Shown here piece by piece: positions 6,487-8,351 of a stretch of 8,351 nucleotides of DNA. Source of the stretch: Planctomycetales bacterium (lineage in GTDB: Bacteria > Planctomycetota > Planctomycetia > Isosphaerales > Isosphaeraceae); the NCBI GenBank assembly GCA_027435495.1, contig DAHZZC010000540.1:1-8351 (forward strand), given 5' to 3'. The translations under genes and the position numbers were made by a program. Position 1 is the first letter of the stretch. Every line of letters begins with the position of its first letter. A model generated the notes under the pieces. That model was not told where the DNA came from. It saw only the letters and a list, made by a program, of their open reading frames with translations, and did no database searches.

Positions 6487-8067
6487 ATGCAGACGAGCTT
6501 CTTCTACGACGCGACCGTCGGGACCCTGGCGATCCTGGCGCCCGAGCTGGTCCTGATCCTCTCGGCGATCGCGATGATGACGCTCTCGCCGTTCGTGCGC
6601 CTCTCGCGCCGGCAGTGGTGCCGGATCTCGGTCTGGGCGATCCTCGCCTCGTCGGCGGCGCTCTTCTGGGCGTGGGGCCGGCAGACCGACGTCTACGCCT
6701 CGGCCGCGATCAACGACGCGCTGGCGCTCTGGTCGCAACTGCTGATCCTGGGCTCGGGGCTGCTGGTCCTTGGCCTGGCGCACGAGGAACCCTCGGACGA
6801 GCGAGCCGCCGAGTTCTTCGGCTCGCTTCTGTTGATGAACGCCGGGGCCATGCTGGTCGCCTCGGCCAACGACGTCGTCTTCCTCTTCGTCGGGCTGGAG
6901 CTGGTGAGCATCCCGACCTACCTGGTCCTCTACCTGACCCGGCGCACGCCGACGACGCAGGAGGCCGCGACCAAGTATTTCTACCTGAGCATCCTTGCCT
7001 CGGGTTTGTTGCTCTACGGGCTGGCGTTCCTCTACGGCTCGACGGGAATCAGCAACCTGAAGGCGATGGCGTACCTGAGTTCGCGTCCGGTCAACATGCC
7101 GAACGTCCATCTGGCGCTGATCGCGATCGTCTTCGTGATGGCCGGGCTCTGCTTCCGGGTCGCGGCGGTCCCGCTGCACTTCTACGCTCCCGACGTCTAC
7201 CAGGGCTCGCCGACGATCATCGCGGCGGTGCTCTCCTGGCTGCCGAAGGCGGTCGGCTTCCTGGCGATGATCCGGGTGATCACGGCCATCTTCTCGCAGG
7301 CCTCCACCGAGCTGACCGAGCAGGCGACGGTCCTGGCCTGGATCATCGCGGCGGCCACAATGATCCTGGGGAACTTCGTGGCGCTCTTGCAGGAAAACCT
7401 CAAGCGGCTGCTCGCCTATTCGTCGATCGCGCACGCCGGATACCTGATGGTCGGCGTGACGGCGGCGCTGGCGCTTGGCTCGCACGGAGCGACGCTCTAT
7501 CACGGCGTTGAGGGAATCTTCTTCTACCTGGTGGCCTATTCCCTGATGACGCTCGGGGCGTTCGGCGTGATCATCATGCTCCGAATCGACGGCCGCCCGG
7601 TGGAAACGGTCCGCCAACTTTCGGGCCTCGGCTGGACGAAAGCGTGGCCGGTGGGGCTGGCAATGGCCGTCTGCCTGCTGAGCCTCAGCGGCATCCCGCC
7701 GCTCCTGGGATTCTGGGGCAAATTCGAGGTCTTCGCCTCAGCGCTCTCGGCGCTGAACTTCGACGACTCGAGTTCGCTCCTGGTGCTGACGATCCTGGGT
7801 GTCTTGAACTCGGCGATCGGAGCGTACTACTACCTCCGGATCGTGGTGCTGATGTACCTGGCGCCTTCGGAGGGTGAGATGGAGGTCCGAGGCGGCTGGC
7901 CGGTGGCCTCGTCGGTGGGAGCCTGTGCGGTGCTGACGGTCTTCCTGGGACTCTTCTGGGGACTGGTCGCCGCCCCGGCCCGCCAGGCCGCCCACGCCGC
8001 CGCGTACCTCCCCGAGCCGGCGAAGATCGTCGCTGAGGAGCTCGAAACAGCCTCGACGAGGCCGTGA
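6487..8067 (+). CDS. nuoN: NADH-quinone oxidoreductase subunit N (antiporter-like subunit)
   Basis: This is NuoN (ND2-like), the antiporter-like proton pump closest to NuoK. The protein has 526 residues (E. coli 485) with about 14 membrane helices. Key residues, counted from ATG 6487: Glu138 in FVGLELVSIPTY, Lys254 in SWLPKAVGF, Lys412 in GFWGKFEVF, and the signature PLHFYAPDVYQGSP at 229-242. At the position of the usual TM7 channel lysine (E. coli Lys217) there is Arg224 (LCFRVAAVPLHF). The start is uncertain by two codons: TTG 6481 overlaps the nuoM stop (TTGA) and sits 6 nt from GAGAAAGG (6467-6474), while ATG 6487 lies 2 nt past the nuoM stop. I prefer the ATG; either way translation is probably coupled to nuoM. 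It appears to be the last gene of the operon. Its alanine codons lean to GCG, whereas nuoM leans to GCC. Confidence 0.97.
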   Translation: MQTSFFYDATVGTLAILAPELVLILSAIAMMTLSPFVRLSRRQWCRISVWAILASSAALFWAWGRQTDVYASAAINDALALWSQLLILGSGLLVLGLAHEEPSDERAAEFFGSLLLMNAGAMLVASANDVVFLFVGLELVSIPTYLVLYLTRRTPTTQEAATKYFYLSILASGLLLYGLAFLYGSTGISNLKAMAYLSSRPVNMPNVHLALIAIVFVMAGLCFRVAAVPLHFYAPDVYQGSPTIIAAVLSWLPKAVGFLAMIRVITAIFSQASTELTEQATVLAWIIAAATMILGNFVALLQENLKRLLAYSSIAHAGYLMVGVTAALALGSHGATLYHGVEGIFFYLVAYSLMTLGAFGVIIMLRIDGRPVETVRQLSGLGWTKAWPVGLAMAVCLLSLSGIPPLLGFWGKFEVFASALSALNFDDSSSLLVLTILGVLNSAIGAYYYLRIVVLMYLAPSEGEMEVRGGWPVASSVGACAVLTVFLGLFWGLVAAPARQAAHAAAYLPEPAKIVAEELETASTRP

Positions 8068-8085
8068 ACGTCGGGCCGGACGAGG

Positions 8086-8122
8086 CCGGGTCGGGCGCTC
8101 CGACGACGGGCGCCCGACCCGG
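8086..8122 (+). terminator. GC-rich hairpin after nuoN, probable operon end
   Basis: CCGGGTCGGGCGC (8086-8098) and its perfect complement GCGCCCGACCCGG (8110-8122) form a 13-bp stem with an 11-nt loop. It starts 18 nt after the nuoN stop. No T-tract follows (ACGAAGCTGAGG), so this is a hairpin-only terminator or a 3'-end stabiliser rather than a textbook intrinsic terminator. Position and strength support an end-of-operon role. Confidence 0.6.
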
Positions 8123-8151
8123 ACGAAGCTGAGGACCGGAATAAAGGCCCC

Positions 8152-8231
8152 TGTAGGAGCCAGCTCCCGCTGGCGACCCGGACGCAGCCCAGTCGTGCCG
8201 CGAAGATCGCCGGCTGGAGCCGGCTCCTACA
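8152..8231. repeat. REP/BIME-like inverted element, copy 1
   Basis: The left arm (8152-8176) begins TGTAGGAGCCAGCTCC and the right arm (8207-8231) is its inverted match with 3 mismatches in 25. Each arm also folds alone. On the left, GCCAG (8159-8163) pairs with CTGGC (8170-8174) around CTCCCG. On the right, GCCGG (8209-8213) pairs with CCGGC (8220-8224) around CTGGAG. A GTAG tetranucleotide precedes each hairpin when read inward, as in bacterial REP elements handled by REP-associated tyrosine transposases. The arms flank a 30-nt centre. No transposase is in the window. Confidence 0.7.
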
Positions 8232-8265
8232 CAAAACCTTCCACGTCCGCCTCGCCTATCGCCCA

Positions 8266-8344
8266 TGTAGGAGGGAGCTCCCGCTCCCGACCCGCTCGAA
8301 GCCAGAGGTTCCGCGAAGATCGCCGGCTGGAGCCGGCTCCTTCT
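8266..8344. repeat. REP/BIME-like inverted element, copy 2
   Basis: This is a second copy, 34 nt after the first and in the same orientation. The left arm (8266-8290) folds as GGGAG (8273-8277) with CTCCC (8284-8288) around the same CTCCCG loop. The right part shares a 31-nt identical block with copy 1 (8311-8341 against 8198-8228). The outer end differs: TTCTA instead of TACA, so the inward-read GTAG foot has become GAAG. The element reaches nearly to the window's end, so further copies may follow. Confidence 0.7.
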
Positions 8345-8351
8345 ATGAAAG

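Noticed and set aside
6388..7617. 409-codon open frame on the - strand opposite the nuoM end and nuoN
   Set aside because: Low-complexity Arg/Asp/Gln-rich composition opposite a strongly conserved gene; a shadow frame.
7685..8266. 193-codon - strand frame reaching into the post-nuoN repeats
   Set aside because: It runs antisense to nuoN and through the hairpin and repeat DNA, is Arg/Ser/Pro-rich, and has no recognisable motif.
8152..8344. Possible CRISPR array (two repeats with a 34-nt spacer)
   Set aside because: The units are ~80 bp, internally inverted and diverged, and there are only two; this fits REP/BIME elements, not CRISPR.

Overview
The window is a high-GC stretch holding the 3' half of a bacterial respiratory complex I operon (NADH:quinone oxidoreductase, 14-subunit type). 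All genes are on the + strand in the classical order nuoH (last codons only), nuoI, nuoJ, nuoK, nuoL, nuoM, nuoN. Codon use, the loose gene spacing, weak Shine-Dalgarno sites and the enlarged NuoJ/NuoK/NuoM proteins suggest a planctomycete, perhaps of the Isosphaeraceae. That placement is an inference from general features, not from a marker gene.

Layout: 1-53 is the end of nuoH. 125-709 is nuoI, the 2x[4Fe-4S] subunit that hands electrons towards the N2 cluster at the quinone site. 831-1784 (nuoJ) and 1839-2312 (nuoK) are small membrane subunits that link the quinone cavity to the antiporter-like arm. 2380-4428 (nuoL), 4616-6484 (nuoM) and 6487-8067 (nuoN) are the three antiporter-like proton-pumping subunits. 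nuoM and nuoN are nearly contiguous, so coupled translation is likely. The nuoL-nuoM gap (187 nt) is the longest and contains two strong tandem hairpins.

After nuoN there is a 13-bp GC-rich hairpin, probably the operon's end signal, although no T-tract follows it. Beyond that lie two copies of an ~80-bp REP/BIME-like element built from inverted hairpin arms with a GTAG foot. The two copies show a compensatory CC/GG to GG/CC swap in one stem.

Most of the window is core metabolism, and I see no undescribed multi-gene system. The points that deserve attention are lineage-type elaborations of complex I: extra helices and a long loop in NuoJ, a Gly8/Lys-rich tail on NuoM, matching His-rich loops in NuoL and NuoM, and Arg in place of a channel Lys in NuoN. 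The structured RNA/DNA elements between nuoL and nuoM and after nuoN also merit a second look.
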